Source: Labedella endophytica
GTDB taxonomy: Bacteria > Actinomycetota > Actinomycetes > Actinomycetales > Microbacteriaceae
Reading direction: 5' to 3'
DNA: 64,000 nucleotides
Assembly (NCBI RefSeq): GCF_003990045.1
Contig: NZ_RZGZ01000006.1
Coordinates: 56,131 to 120,130, forward strand
In this document: positions 48,266 through 59,100 of the stretch, piece by piece
How the letters are laid out: every line of letters starts with the position of its first letter
Numbering within the stretch: the first letter of the stretch is position 1
Notes under the pieces: model-generated
What the model saw: only the letters and a program-made list of their open reading frames with translations
Databases searched by the model: none
What the model was told of the DNA's origin: nothing
Translations under genes and position numbers: made by a program

Positions 48266-49317
48266 GGCGCCTCTCCGTCGTCCGTTCGGTGAGGACCGCG
48301 CGCCGCATCCCGTTCCTCCAGGCGGTCAAGACCTCGATCGCCACCGTTCTCGCGTGGATCATCGCCGGCGTCGCCCTCCCGGGCGAACTCCCCGTCTTCG
48401 CCGCGGTCGCGGCCCTCATCGTCGTGCAGCCGAGTGTCAATCAATCGTTCGTGAAGGCGGTCGAACGCAGCGTCGGTGTGATCGCCGGTGTGACGGTCGC
48501 CACGGGCGTCTCGCTCGTGCTCGGCTCCGCCGGCTGGATCGTCATCGTGGCGATCATCGTGGCGATCTTCACCGCCTGGGTGCTACGCCTCACTCCGACC
48601 TCCGCGAACCAGGTGGCCATCAGCGCGATGCTCGTGCTCGCACTCGGTGCGGCGACGCCCGAGTACGCGGGCCTTCGCATCGTCGAGACGCTCATCGGGG
48701 CCGCGACGGCGCTCGTCGTGAACGCACTCGTCGTGCCTCCGGTCGCGATCGGACCGGTCCGCTCCTCGGCGGAGCTGCTCGGCAACGCGATCGCCGACCA
48801 TCTGGAAGCGCTCGGCACCGCCCTGCGGCAGCCCATCGAGCGGACCGAGCTCGAGTCGCTCATGATCCGCGCGCGATTGCTCCGACCGATGCGGGAGAAG
48901 GCGATCGTCGCCCTCGCGGAGGCGGAGGAGTCGCTCGCGCTCAATCGACGGCGGGCGCGCGTGGGGCCCGTCGTCACGGAGACCGCCGAGCTGCTCGCCA
49001 GACTCTCGGCTCTCGTCCACCGCATCGTGGGGATGACCCGGAACATCCGGGACGAATACGAGCCGTCCCTGATCGACGACCCGGTCGTCGCCGAGATCGC
49101 CTCGCAGCTCGAACGAGCGGGGCACGATCTGCGTGGTGTCGTGTCCTCGGGACTCGGGACGGTTCCGGAGGAACAGATGGAGCCGCCCCTCCTCACCGCA
49201 CCCGTCGTGGTCCCGAGCGCGAACCCCGATCAGTGGATCCTGATCGGCTCCCTCCTCGTGGACCTGCGACGCGTGCGGGAGGAGATCGTCGGCCGTTCGG
49301 AGGCCGACATGCGCTGA
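48262..49317 (+). CDS. FUSC family membrane protein (aromatic acid exporter-like)
   Basis: A 351-residue protein. Five or six membrane segments fill residues 12-150 (FLQAVKTSIATVLAWIIAG onward, with SANQVAISAMLVLALG), and the rest is a cytoplasmic helical domain. The FUSC family includes exporters of aromatic acids and similar small molecules. Translation is coupled to the SRAP gene by GTGA. The transported compound is not known. Confidence 0.82.
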   Translation: MRRLSVVRSVRTARRIPFLQAVKTSIATVLAWIIAGVALPGELPVFAAVAALIVVQPSVNQSFVKAVERSVGVIAGVTVATGVSLVLGSAGWIVIVAIIVAIFTAWVLRLTPTSANQVAISAMLVLALGAATPEYAGLRIVETLIGAATALVVNALVVPPVAIGPVRSSAELLGNAIADHLEALGTALRQPIERTELESLMIRARLLRPMREKAIVALAEAEESLALNRRRARVGPVVTETAELLARLSALVHRIVGMTRNIRDEYEPSLIDDPVVAEIASQLERAGHDLRGVVSSGLGTVPEEQMEPPLLTAPVVVPSANPDQWILIGSLLVDLRRVREEIVGRSEADMR

Positions 49318-49343
49318 GCCCCCGGAGTCGTCTCCGGGGGCTC
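49316..49343. terminator. Terminator between FUSC and YceI genes
   Basis: GAGCCCCCGGAG and CTCCGGGGGCTC form a perfect 12-bp stem with a TCGT loop; the first bases overlap the FUSC stop codon. A second small AGCCC/GGGCT hairpin lies just right of it. The pair serves convergent genes. Confidence 0.85.
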
Positions 49344-49385
49344 AGCTCGTGCTGCTCAGCCCAGTGGGGCTCAGCCGGTTCGGAC

Positions 49386-49946
49386 TCAGGCCTGGTGCAC
49401 GGCCTGGAGGTCGAGCGTGATGGTGACCTTCTCGCCGACGAGCACGCCACCGGCCTCGAGAGCCGCGTTCCACGTGAGACCGAAGTCCTCACGGTTGATC
49501 ACGGTCTGCGCGGTCGCGCCGCCCTTGTAGTTGCCGAACGGGTCCTGACCGAAGCCACCGAACTCGAAGTCGAAGGTGACGGGCTTCGTGACGCCCTTGA
49601 TGGTCAGGTTTCCGTCGACCTTGAGGTCGCCGTCCTCGTCGCGCGCTCCGGTCGAGACGAACTCGATCGTGGGGTACGCCTCGGCGTCGAAGAAGTCGGC
49701 CGAACGGAGGTGGGCGTCGCGGCCCTCGTCCTTGGTGTTGATCGTGGCCACGTCGACGCTCGCGGTGGCGGTCGAATCCGTGGGGTTCTCCGCCGTCGTG
49801 AACGATCCGGAGAAGGTGCCGAACGTGCCCTTGACCTTGCTGATCATCATGTGGCGGACGCTGAAGCCGACCTCGCTGTGGGAGGGGTCGAGGGCCCAGG
49901 TTCCGACCTTGTAGCCGGGGATGTCGATCGTCGAGGATGCAGTCAT
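49386..49946 (-). CDS. YceI family protein
   Basis: A 186-residue lipocalin-like beta-barrel. WALDPSHSEVGFSVRHMMISK and the closing NREDFGLTWNAALEAGGVLVG are family hallmarks. Members bind polyprenoid lipids; there is no signal peptide here, so it is likely cytoplasmic as in many actinobacteria. GGAGAT stands 8 nt before the ATG. Confidence 0.92.
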   Translation of the reverse strand: MTASSTIDIPGYKVGTWALDPSHSEVGFSVRHMMISKVKGTFGTFSGSFTTAENPTDSTATASVDVATINTKDEGRDAHLRSADFFDAEAYPTIEFVSTGARDEDGDLKVDGNLTIKGVTKPVTFDFEFGGFGQDPFGNYKGGATAQTVINREDFGLTWNAALEAGGVLVGEKVTITLDLQAVHQA

Positions 49947-50016
49947 AGTGTGCGGATCTCCTTCATGAGCTGGGTCCGTCCCGGCTCACATAGTTGCAAG
50001 TGAATGGATCTGTGGT

Positions 50017-50808
50017 CTATTCCCGATTCTCCGGACGGATCTCGAACGGTCGCGCGACGCGGCGGAAGAGCATGGTCGAGCCCACGACCGCAGCGGGCAT
50101 CGCGACGATGGCGGCGAACGGGATGAGGAACAGCGCGTAGACCATGAGCCCGAAGCCCAGCACGAGGGGACGGTCGGCGGCGCGCATGGCCCGCTCGGTA
50201 CGTCGGGAGATGTCGCGAGCGTCCATGGGACGGGAGAGCAGCTCCCGCGCGATGGCCCAGCCTCCGACGATCCATCCGCAGACCGGGCCGAGCACGGTCC
50301 CCGCGATCGGTATGAGCCCGAGGAGGAACACCAGGATGCCCGCCACGACCGTGAAGCCCACGAGGCGCAGTCCGGAGGCCATGGCGCGGCGGATGCCGGC
50401 CCAGAACGGCAGCTCGACCGGCCCGGTGAAGCTCCCGAGGTCCCGTTCGGCGCGCAGCCAGATGCGTTCGTAGATCGGATCCCCCACGGTGAGGGTGACG
50501 GCGGTGAACGTGACGACCATGAGGAGCAGGGTCGCCATCACGATCGCGACGCCGGCAGCGAACCGCATCGTGTCCCGGACCGGCACCTCCCACGACTCCG
50601 CGAAGGGGGTCAGCCAGAGGACGATGTCGTCGACGAAGAACCCGAGGGCCACGATCGCCCCCACGACGAGGAGCCCGACGACGAGCGCCGGGACCGCTCC
50701 GAGCGCCATGAGGCTCGGTCGTTTCCCCCAGAACCCGAAGCCGCGCCAGAAGTAGCCGACCCCCGTGAAGAAGCGGGCGGGAGCGCTGGGTCTTGTCCGG
50801 GAATCCAC
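50017..50808 (-). CDS. EI24 domain (CysZ-like) membrane protein
   Basis: A 263-residue protein of the EI24/CysZ family with about five membrane segments (including ALGAVPALVVGLLVVGAIVA and ILVFLLGLIPIAGTVLGPV). CysZ imports sulfate in enteric bacteria, but actinobacterial members have no fixed role. TAGCGT is 6 nt before the GTG at 50808. A start further in is unlikely, as the ARFFTGVGYFWRG segment is conserved. Confidence 0.82.
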   Translation of the reverse strand: MDSRTRPSAPARFFTGVGYFWRGFGFWGKRPSLMALGAVPALVVGLLVVGAIVALGFFVDDIVLWLTPFAESWEVPVRDTMRFAAGVAIVMATLLLMVVTFTAVTLTVGDPIYERIWLRAERDLGSFTGPVELPFWAGIRRAMASGLRLVGFTVVAGILVFLLGLIPIAGTVLGPVCGWIVGGWAIARELLSRPMDARDISRRTERAMRAADRPLVLGFGLMVYALFLIPFAAIVAMPAAVVGSTMLFRRVARPFEIRPENRE

Positions 50809-50850
50809 GCTCCAACGCTAGCGCGGATGCTCAGGCGGTCCCTGCCATCG

Positions 50851-51411
50851 TCAGGCCCGCGGGACCACGTCGTAGACGAGCCGGGCGAACTGTCCGACGG
50901 CCGCTGCGGACACCAGCCGGAGCCGGTCCGACTCGACACGCCGAGGGAGTAGCGGAGCGCCTCCCCTGAGCGCCACGGGGGCGACGGACAGTCGGATCTC
51001 GTCGAGGGCGTCCGCGTCCAGGAACTGCCCGGCGAGGTCCCCTCCGCCCACGACCCAGATGTCGCCGTCACCCGCGGCGACCCGGATCTCGGTCAGGGCA
51101 TCCGCCACGGACCCGTTCAGGAAGCGCACGTCTGCACCCTCCGGGACGGGCAGGCTCCGGGACGAGAAGACGAAGGTGGTCTTGGCTCCGTGGAACTCCT
51201 GCCATTTCTCGGGGTGCGCGAGGATGTCCTGCTCGGCGAGGAGCCATTCGTAGGTGGTGGAGCCTTCGACCAGGACGGTGGCGCTCGATGGGAAGAGACC
51301 GTCGTCCGGATGATCACCGCCCTCGACCGCGAAGAGCCAGGCGAGGGAGCCGTCCTCGTCCGCTATCCACCCGTTGATGCTGGTCGCCGTGTCGAAGAGG
51401 ATCCGTGTCAT
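50851..51411 (-). CDS. Dihydrofolate reductase / RibD C-terminal family protein
   Basis: A 186-residue reductase-like protein. The DHFR fold is shown by LFDTATSINGWIADEDGSLAW, TYEWLL, a dinucleotide loop DIWVVGGGDLAGQFL and LSVAPVALRGG. It is of the RibD C-terminal type, not a folate enzyme by sequence, and its substrate is unknown. TAGCGT lies 6 nt before the ATG. Confidence 0.85.
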   Translation of the reverse strand: MTRILFDTATSINGWIADEDGSLAWLFAVEGGDHPDDGLFPSSATVLVEGSTTYEWLLAEQDILAHPEKWQEFHGAKTTFVFSSRSLPVPEGADVRFLNGSVADALTEIRVAAGDGDIWVVGGGDLAGQFLDADALDEIRLSVAPVALRGGAPLLPRRVESDRLRLVSAAAVGQFARLVYDVVPRA

Positions 51412-51454
51412 GACACGACGCTAACGCGGACCTCCGACACGAGAAGCCGAGGAA

Positions 51455-51485
51455 GCACCCCAAGCCGAACCCTTCGCGGGGGTGC
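51455..51485 (-). terminator. Distal hairpin after tRNA-Ala
   Basis: GCACCCC (51455-51461) pairs with GGGGTGC (51479-51485). The 3' arm carries CTTCGCGGGGGT (51472-51483), repeated in the proximal hairpin. Confidence 0.45.
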
Positions 51486-51505
51486 AACCTTCACCGAGAA
51501 CGAGG

Positions 51506-51538
51506 AAACCCCCGGAAGCTAAAGCTTCGCGGGGGTTT
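51506..51538 (-). terminator. Proximal terminator of tRNA-Ala
   Basis: AAACCCCCG-GAAGC and GCTTC-G-CGGGGGTTT make a stem of about 14 bp with one bulge and a small loop. It lies 18 bp after the tRNA in its direction of transcription and is followed by TTTCC on that strand. Confidence 0.75.
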
Positions 51539-51555
51539 GACCTTCATAAGCGGAG

Positions 51556-51628
51556 TGGATCTGAGGGGACTCGAACCCCTGACCCCCTGCATGCCATGCA
51601 GGTGCGCTACCAGCTGCGCCACAGACCC
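51556..51628 (-). tRNA. tRNA-Ala (GGC)
   Basis: A 73-nt cloverleaf on the minus strand. The acceptor GGGTCTG pairs with CAGATCC (one G-U), the anticodon stem CCTGC/GCAGG holds the loop ATGGCAT with anticodon GGC, and the T-arm has GGTTCGAGTCC. A is the discriminator base and CCA is not encoded. A TAGGAT at 51662-51667 on the same strand could be its -10. It reads GCC codons, abundant in this genome. Confidence 0.96.
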
Positions 51629-51675
51629 AGATTTGTTCCCTCCTGCGGAGGCAACTCATCGATCCTACAACAGGA

Positions 51676-52077
51676 TCAGTCGGTGGGCGAATCGGGAGAT
51701 CCGGCTCCGGTCACCGACGCCGTCTCCGGGATCGGGACCACCGGGCAGTCCTTCCAGAGGCGCTCGAGGGAGTAGTAGAGACGGTCCTCCTCGTGGAAGA
51801 CGTGCACGACGAGGTCTCCGAAGTCGAGCAGGATCCAGCGGGCTTCCGCCTTGCCCTCCCGGCGAACGGCCTTCGTCCCGGAGGCGATGAGCCGGTCCTC
51901 GATCTCGTCGGCGATCGCGACGACGTTGCGTTCGTTGCGACCGGTGGCGAGCAGGAAGATGTCGACGAAGGGAAGCGGCTCGGAGACGTCGAGCGCGACG
52001 AGGTCCGTGGCGGACTTGGACGAGGCCGCGTCGGCGGCGATCGCGAGCATATCGCGGGATTCGGGTGTGGCGGTCAT
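51676..52077 (-). CDS. rsfS: Ribosome silencing factor RsfS
   Basis: A 133-residue protein that binds L14 on the 50S subunit and stops subunit joining when nutrients are low. SATDLVALDVSEPLPFVDIF, RREGKAEARWILLDFGDLVVHVF and the DRLYYSLERLW end identify it. GGAGGAA stands 6 nt before the ATG. It follows nadD, as in most bacteria, with one unrecognised gene between. Confidence 0.94.
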   Translation of the reverse strand: MTATPESRDMLAIAADAASSKSATDLVALDVSEPLPFVDIFLLATGRNERNVVAIADEIEDRLIASGTKAVRREGKAEARWILLDFGDLVVHVFHEEDRLYYSLERLWKDCPVVPIPETASVTGAGSPDSPTD

Positions 52078-52151
52078 TCAGGTTCCTCCAGAACCTCGAG
52101 GCGTGCGTGCCCCGAACGGGCGTGGGCGGCGGAGCCGACCGGTGGACCGGA

Positions 52152-53300
52152 TCAGAGCGTTCCGGTGAGAAGACTGGTGACGACGACCGCGAGGACGGCG
52201 ACCATGAGGACGCCGGCGATGATCGCGAGGACCGGAACGATGCTCGGCCTCTTCGATCGGGCCGGCGGCGCGATGATGTCGCGCGCGGACGTGTGGGTGC
52301 TGACGGCCCTGCTCGCCGACACCGGGGTGCCGGCGGTCGGCGGGGCCGGGGGCTCGTGATCGAGCGAGCGGTCGTAGTCGGCACGATCGCCGGTACCCGG
52401 ATCAGCCGTGCCGGTGAGGGTGCGCGGGAGGTCGATGGATCCGGTGACCATGATCTCGCCGGTGCCGCCGATCGGTCCTGTGAAGGTGCTCATGGGCGAT
52501 CCGACGATGAGGGTGCTCGACGTGGTCGGAGTCTGATCGGCCTCGGCGATCCCCGTCGCGATGAGCGCGTCGAACGGCTTCTCGTCGGCGAGCGGGTCGG
52601 AGTCGTTCTCGAGCGCGGCCTCCCCGAAGTCCCCGGCGACGACCGTGTCGATCGCATCGTCGGTATCGGAGGCGGAGTCGGTGCCCGTCGCCGCCCGGCG
52701 GTCATCGGCGTCGATGACGGCCTCGGTGAGGTCTCCGGTCTCGGATGCGTTCTTCGCGACGACGGCGAGTTCCGGGGTCGATGCGGACACGGGGGCATGC
52801 TCGCCCGTGGGGTCGTCGATGGCTTCCGCTGTGACGACCTCACCGGTCTCGCCGCGAGCGATCCCCTGGTCGGCACCGATCACCGTGATCGAGGCGGTAC
52901 GTGCTCGTTCGAGCTCGCGTGCCTGACGTCGTGTGAGGGGCACTCCGTCGTTCGGGATGACGGGGACGACCGCCTCGGCCGGGGCGGAAACCTCCGTGGC
53001 CTCCTGCGCCGTCGTGGTCTCGGGCGGGGCTGCCGGCTCAGCGTTCTCGGACTCCGACTCGGGCGGAGCGGAGACGATCTCCGCGGTCTCGATGACCTCG
53101 TCGGTCGGCGCGACCTTCGCGTACGGCTCGGACGTCGAGGCCTGGGTCTCGACGGACTCGGTCTCGACCGGTCCGGTCGACGCAGACGGGTCGGTCGCGG
53201 CGGGTTCGTTGCGCGTCGCGGTCGACGAGGATCGACCGGACTTCTGCAGCTCACGCAGCTGCCGACGCGAGAGCGGCTGCTCTTCAGCGGGCGTGGTCAT
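52152..53300 (-). CDS. Unrecognised C-terminally anchored protein with repeated RRQ-xRELE motifs
   Basis: A 382-residue protein I cannot place in a named family. Two copies of a basic motif occur: [10 protein letters not shown] at residues 10-19 and [11 protein letters not shown] at 121-131. Long Glu/Thr/Ala/Ser-rich, probably disordered stretches separate them. A single hydrophobic segment ([20 protein letters not shown]) lies at about residue 352, close to the C-terminus, so most of the protein would be cytoplasmic. The start overlaps the nadD stop by ATGA. Position between nadD and rsfS suggests housekeeping coupling, but no role can be given. Confidence 0.75.
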   Translation of the reverse strand: MTTPAEEQPLSRRQLRELQKSGRSSSTATRNEPAATDPSASTGPVETESVETQASTSEPYAKVAPTDEVIETAEIVSAPPESESENAEPAAPPETTTAQEATEVSAPAEAVVPVIPNDGVPLTRRQARELERARTASITVIGADQGIARGETGEVVTAEAIDDPTGEHAPVSASTPELAVVAKNASETGDLTEAVIDADDRRAATGTDSASDTDDAIDTVVAGDFGEAALENDSDPLADEKPFDALIATGIAEADQTPTTSSTLIVGSPMSTFTGPIGGTGEIMVTGSIDLPRTLTGTADPGTGDRADYDRSLDHEPPAPPTAGTPVSASRAVSTHTSARDIIAPPARSKRPSIVPVLAIIAGVLMVAVLAVVVTSLLTGTL

Positions 53301-53896
53301 GTGCTACTCCGATACAGATGGTGTTTGGTGATGTACTGGACGACGCCATCAGGAACCAAATACCAGACCGGAAACCCCCGGCTCACCCGGCTCCGACAGT
53401 CCGTCGACGAGATCGCCAGGGCCGGAACTTCCAGCAAGCTTACGCGCCTGCTCGGCAATCCTGAAACGGTCAGCGCGTGTCCCGGTCGGCTCACGGCGAC
53501 GAAGTGCGCGAGCGACCAGAGCTCCTCGACGTTCTTCCAGTTCAGGATCTGCGCGATCGCGTCGGCCCCCGTGATGAAGAAGAGGTCGGAATCGGGCCGC
53601 GCGGCGGCCAGATCCCGCAGAGTATCGATGGTGTACGTGGGTCCGTCGCGGTCGATGTCCACGCGGCTGACCGTGAAGCGGGGGTTCGCCGCCGTGGCGA
53701 TCACGGTCATGAGGTAGCGGTGTTCGCTCTCCGTCACGACGGTCTTCTGCCACGGCTGTCCCGTGGGGACGAAGACGACCTCGTCGAGATCGAAGGACGT
53801 CGCGACCTCGCTGGCCGCCACGAGGTGCCCGTGATGGATGGGATCGAATGTTCCGCCCATCACCCCGATCCGAGGGCGACGTGTCTCAACCACCAC
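53297..53896 (-). CDS. nadD: Nicotinate-mononucleotide adenylyltransferase
   Basis: A 199-residue enzyme that adenylates nicotinate mononucleotide in NAD synthesis. [15 protein letters not shown] is the nucleotide-binding motif, and [17 protein letters not shown] and the [10 protein letters not shown] (ISSTxxR) motif follow. GTG at 53896, 10 bp after the preceding stop, is the best start; an adjacent GTG at 53893 is equally possible. Confidence 0.93.
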   Translation of the reverse strand: MVVETRRPRIGVMGGTFDPIHHGHLVAASEVATSFDLDEVVFVPTGQPWQKTVVTESEHRYLMTVIATAANPRFTVSRVDIDRDGPTYTIDTLRDLAAARPDSDLFFITGADAIAQILNWKNVEELWSLAHFVAVSRPGHALTVSGLPSRRVSLLEVPALAISSTDCRSRVSRGFPVWYLVPDGVVQYITKHHLYRSST

Positions 53897-53906
53897 GTCG
53901 TTCGCG

Positions 53907-54164
53907 TCAGTGACCGCTGGCGGTGGAGTCGTGGCCGTGGGAATCGGCGCCGCCGTGCTGGGAGGCGGCACGCGAACCGCCACCGTGACGGTTGGCCACG
54001 TCGCGGTAGGAGAACATGACGAAACCGAGGATCGCGAAGACGACGGCGGCGACGACTCCGAACATGACGGCCGGCATCGGGAGCTCGTTGTGGTGCGCCT
54101 CAGCCTCGGCTACCAGGTTCACCATCATCGATACCGCGACCATCGACATCCGAGCTCCGTTCAT
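53907..54164 (-). CDS. Small membrane protein with His-rich tail
   Basis: An 85-residue protein not in a family I can name. [16 protein letters not shown] is followed by one strong membrane segment ([20 protein letters not shown]) and a tail rich in His, Gly and Ser ending in [12 protein letters not shown] at 54164 has GGAAG 7 nt upstream; the ATG at 54125 (MVNLVAEAE) is an alternative. It lies between proA and nadD. The histidines might bind metal, but this is not shown. Confidence 0.7.
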   Translation of the reverse strand: MNGARMSMVAVSMMVNLVAEAEAHHNELPMPAVMFGVVAAVVFAILGFVMFSYRDVANRHGGGSRAASQHGGADSHGHDSTASGH

Positions 54165-54242
54165 CCGTGCGCTTCCCGCGCGTGACCAGTCTATCCGCTC
54201 GCCGTCGGGCCCGACGACCCCACGCGGCGCGGGATCGGACGG

Positions 54243-55508
54243 TCAGGCCCTGCTCTGCCCCGATCCGCGCACGATCCACTTCGTACACGTGAGTTCCGCG
54301 AGTCCCATCGGGCCACGGGCGTGCAACTTCTGGGTGGAGATGCCGACCTCGGCGCCGAAGCCGAACTCCCCTCCATCGGTGAAACGCGTGGATGCGTTGA
54401 CCATCACGACGGCCGAGTCGACCTCGGCCAGGAAGCGCTCAGCCGTGGCGACGTCCTCGGTGAGGATGGACTCGGTGTGTCCGGTGGAGAAGCGCCGGAT
54501 GTGCGCGACCGCGTCGTCGATCGAGTCGACGACCCGCACCCCGATGTCGAGACTGAGGTGCTCGGTCGCCCACTCGTCCTCGTCCGCCGGCACCGCAGCG
54601 GGCCAGATCGCGCGCGTCGCGTCGTCCCCGTGGACGGTGACGCCGGAGGCCGCGAGACGGTCGAGCACGGGCGGGAGCAGTCGTTCGGCCGCCGCTGCGT
54701 GAACGAGGAGGGTCTCGACGGCGTTGCACACGCTCGGTCTCTGGACCTTCGCGTTGTGCACGATGTCGACCGCCCAGTCCTCCCTGGCCGATTCGTCGAG
54801 CACGATGTGCACGACACCTGACCCGGTCTCGATCACGGGCACCGTGGAGGAGGACACGACCGTCTCGATGAGGCTCGCGCTCCCCCGCGGTACGAGGACG
54901 TCGACATACCCGCGTGCCTGCATCAGGGCGGTCGCACCGTCGCGTCCGAAGTCGTCGATGGTCTGGACCGCATCGGCCGGCAGCCCGACGGACTCCGCCG
55001 CCGAACGGATAATCTGGACCAGCACGGCATTGCTGCGCTCGGCCGCCGAGCCACCGCGCAGGATGCCGGCGTTGCCGCTCGCGAGGGCGAGGCACGCGAC
55101 GTCGACGGTGACGTTCGGGCGTGCCTCGTAGATCGCGCCGACGACGCCGAAGGGCACCCGGACCTGATCGATCTTGAGCCCGTTGCCGAGCCGCGAGCCC
55201 CGCACTGTCTGACCGAGCGGATCCGGGAGCGAGGCGATCTCCCGAACGGAGGCACTCAGCGACCCGACGCGCTCGAGAGAGAGGGCGAGCCGGTCGAGCA
55301 GGGCCGTCGAGAGGCCGATCTCCCGGCCGTTCGCGAGGTCGAGCGCGTTCGCGTCGACGACGTCGCCGCTCCGGGCCTCGATCGCATCGGCGACGGCGAG
55401 CAGGGCCGAACGGCGCTGCTGCCCCGTGCTCGTCGCGAGCACGATGGACGCGGCACGCGCGGCCTCGAAACGCTCGAGCAGGGAGGTCTCGACGGTCATC
55501 TCGGTCAT
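54243..55508 (-). CDS. proA: Glutamate-5-semialdehyde dehydrogenase
   Basis: A 421-residue enzyme of proline synthesis that reduces glutamyl phosphate with NADPH. The nucleophile is C261 in NAKVQRPSVCNAVE; VRVPFGVVGAIYEARPNVTVD and LRGGSAAERSN are hallmark segments. TAGGAT is 7 nt before the ATG. proB follows the usual order 10 bp upstream. Confidence 0.95.
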   Translation of the reverse strand: MTEMTVETSLLERFEAARAASIVLATSTGQQRRSALLAVADAIEARSGDVVDANALDLANGREIGLSTALLDRLALSLERVGSLSASVREIASLPDPLGQTVRGSRLGNGLKIDQVRVPFGVVGAIYEARPNVTVDVACLALASGNAGILRGGSAAERSNAVLVQIIRSAAESVGLPADAVQTIDDFGRDGATALMQARGYVDVLVPRGSASLIETVVSSSTVPVIETGSGVVHIVLDESAREDWAVDIVHNAKVQRPSVCNAVETLLVHAAAAERLLPPVLDRLAASGVTVHGDDATRAIWPAAVPADEDEWATEHLSLDIGVRVVDSIDDAVAHIRRFSTGHTESILTEDVATAERFLAEVDSAVVMVNASTRFTDGGEFGFGAEVGISTQKLHARGPMGLAELTCTKWIVRGSGQSRA

Positions 55509-55518
55509 GACCCCGATC

Positions 55519-57841
<2,323 letters not shown>

Positions 57842-57924
57842 CTATTCGATCTCATCGATCATCGCGGCCCCCGAAGACCGGGTGCCGATCGTGCTGTTCG
57901 GGGTCTCCCCCGAGAAACGGCAAA

Positions 57925-57942
57925 GGCGAGCCGAAGCTCGCC
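57925..57942 (-). terminator. Hairpin between rpmA and obgE
   Basis: GGCGAGC and GCTCGCC form a 7-bp stem with a CGAA tetraloop, extended outside by GGCA/TGCC with unpaired bases. It lies 38 bp after rpmA and may limit read-through into obgE. Confidence 0.55.
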
Positions 57943-57979
57943 CCTGCCTGGAGATCCGCCCGAGGGCGGAACGAACCGT

Positions 57980-58237
57980 CTACTCGGCGGCCGCCACGAT
58001 GTTGACCACCTTGCGGCGGCCCTTGTGGCCGAACTCGACCGCACCGGCCGACAACGCGAAGAGCGTGTCGTCGCCGCCACGTCCGACGTTGACGCCGGGG
58101 TGGAAGTGCGTGCCCCGCTGGCGCACGATGATCTCGCCCGCGAGGACGACCTGACCACCGAAGCGCTTCACGCCGAGGCGCTGGGCGTTGGAATCACGAC
58201 CGTTGCGAGTAGAACTCGCACCCTTTTTGTGTGCCAT
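57980..58237 (-). CDS. rpmA: 50S ribosomal protein L27
   Basis: An 85-residue protein whose N-terminus reaches the peptidyl-transferase site. [19 protein letters not shown] and [20 protein letters not shown] are diagnostic. No N-terminal cleavage extension is present. It lies 17 bp after rplU. Confidence 0.98.
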   Translation of the reverse strand: MAHKKGASSTRNGRDSNAQRLGVKRFGGQVVLAGEIIVRQRGTHFHPGVNVGRGGDDTLFALSAGAVEFGHKGRRKVVNIVAAAE

Positions 58238-58254
58238 GTCTGTGTCTCCTCTGG

Positions 58255-58563
58255 CTACTTGATTCCGGTGACCTTGACGCGCGTGAGCTCCTGACGGTGC
58301 CCCTGACGCTTCTTGTAGCCGGTCTTGTTCTTGAACTTCTGGATGATGATCTTCGGACCACGGAGGTTCTCGATGACCTCGGCCGAGACGACGACCTTCT
58401 CGAGGGACTTCGCGTCGGATGTGATCGAGTCACCGTCGACGAGGAGGACCGGGGCGAGCGTGAGCTTGCCGTCCTTATCCGCCTTGACGCGGTCCATCGT
58501 GACGATGGTGCCGACTTCGACCTTCTCCTGGCGACCGCCGGCTCGCACTACTGCGTAAACCAC
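58255..58563 (-). CDS. rplU: 50S ribosomal protein L21
   Basis: A 102-residue protein that binds 23S r[23 protein letters not shown] and the end [18 protein letters not shown] are typical. It is first in the rplU-rpmA pair, with a leader of about 140 nt from the predicted promoter. Confidence 0.98.
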   Translation of the reverse strand: MVYAVVRAGGRQEKVEVGTIVTMDRVKADKDGKLTLAPVLLVDGDSITSDAKSLEKVVVSAEVIENLRGPKIIIQKFKNKTGYKKRQGHRQELTRVKVTGIK

Positions 58564-58711
58564 TTCGTACCTACTTCTCCCGGGAGCTCGCGCTCGCTGG
58601 CTTGGAATTGGAAAGTGTCACTGTCCGCGCCAGACCCCGTGGGATCGAAAGTCTGCCGGTTCAGAAAACTTCGGTTCGGACACAGGGATAAGCTGTGCGC
58701 ACCAAGGGTCG

Positions 58712-58741
58712 AGTTTACGTCATCGAAGGCGTTCCCGGCAA
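58712..58741 (-). promoter_or_regulatory. Promoter of rplU-rpmA
   Basis: On the minus strand TTGCCG (58736-58741) and TAAACT (58712-58717) are separated by 18 nt. This is the best-formed two-part promoter in the window and would start the transcript near 58705. Confidence 0.6.
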
Positions 58742-58778
58742 ATGACGCGCGGCGCGGCGCGGCTCGTAGACTCCGGAT

Positions 58779-59042
58779 ATGACCGTCTTCATCGATCCCC
58801 CGCTGTGGCCGGCGCACGGAACCCTGTGGTCGCACCTCGTGAGTGACCGATCGATCGACGAGCTCCAGGTCTTCGCGAGAGCGGCCGGTCTCCCGCCGAG
58901 GAGCTTCGATCGGGATCACTACGACGTGCCGGCCAGCGAGCGGGAGCGCCTCGTCGCGGCCGGTGCCGTCCCCGTCTCCGCGAACGAGCTGACGAGGCGC
59001 CTCATCGCGTCGGGACTGCGCATCCGGGCGAAGGACCGTTGA
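58779..59042 (+). CDS. DUF4031 domain protein
   Basis: An 87-residue protein that is almost all one DUF4031 domain (VFIDPPLWPAHGTLWSHLVS onward, with FDRDHYDVP and the NELTRRLIASGLR end). The function is unknown. TAGACT (58767-58772) is 6 nt before the ATG, a leaderless promoter. It lies between rplU and rne, pointing away from rplU and toward rne. Confidence 0.85.
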   Translation: MTVFIDPPLWPAHGTLWSHLVSDRSIDELQVFARAAGLPPRSFDRDHYDVPASERERLVAAGAVPVSANELTRRLIASGLRIRAKDR

Positions 59043-59100
59043 ACGACGCATCCCGGTCCCTGCGGGCGGGGACCGGGATGCGTCGCGCGAATCGGACCGA

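Noticed and set aside
49970..50016. ATAGTTGCAAGTGAATGG upstream of the YceI gene as a MarR-type operator.
   Set aside because: Only the left half resembles such sites and the right half does not complement it; no regulator gene is adjacent.
52152..53300. LytR-type or other wall enzyme assignment for the anchored protein between nadD and rsfS.
   Set aside because: No catalytic domain is visible; only disordered stretches, two basic motifs and one C-terminal membrane segment.
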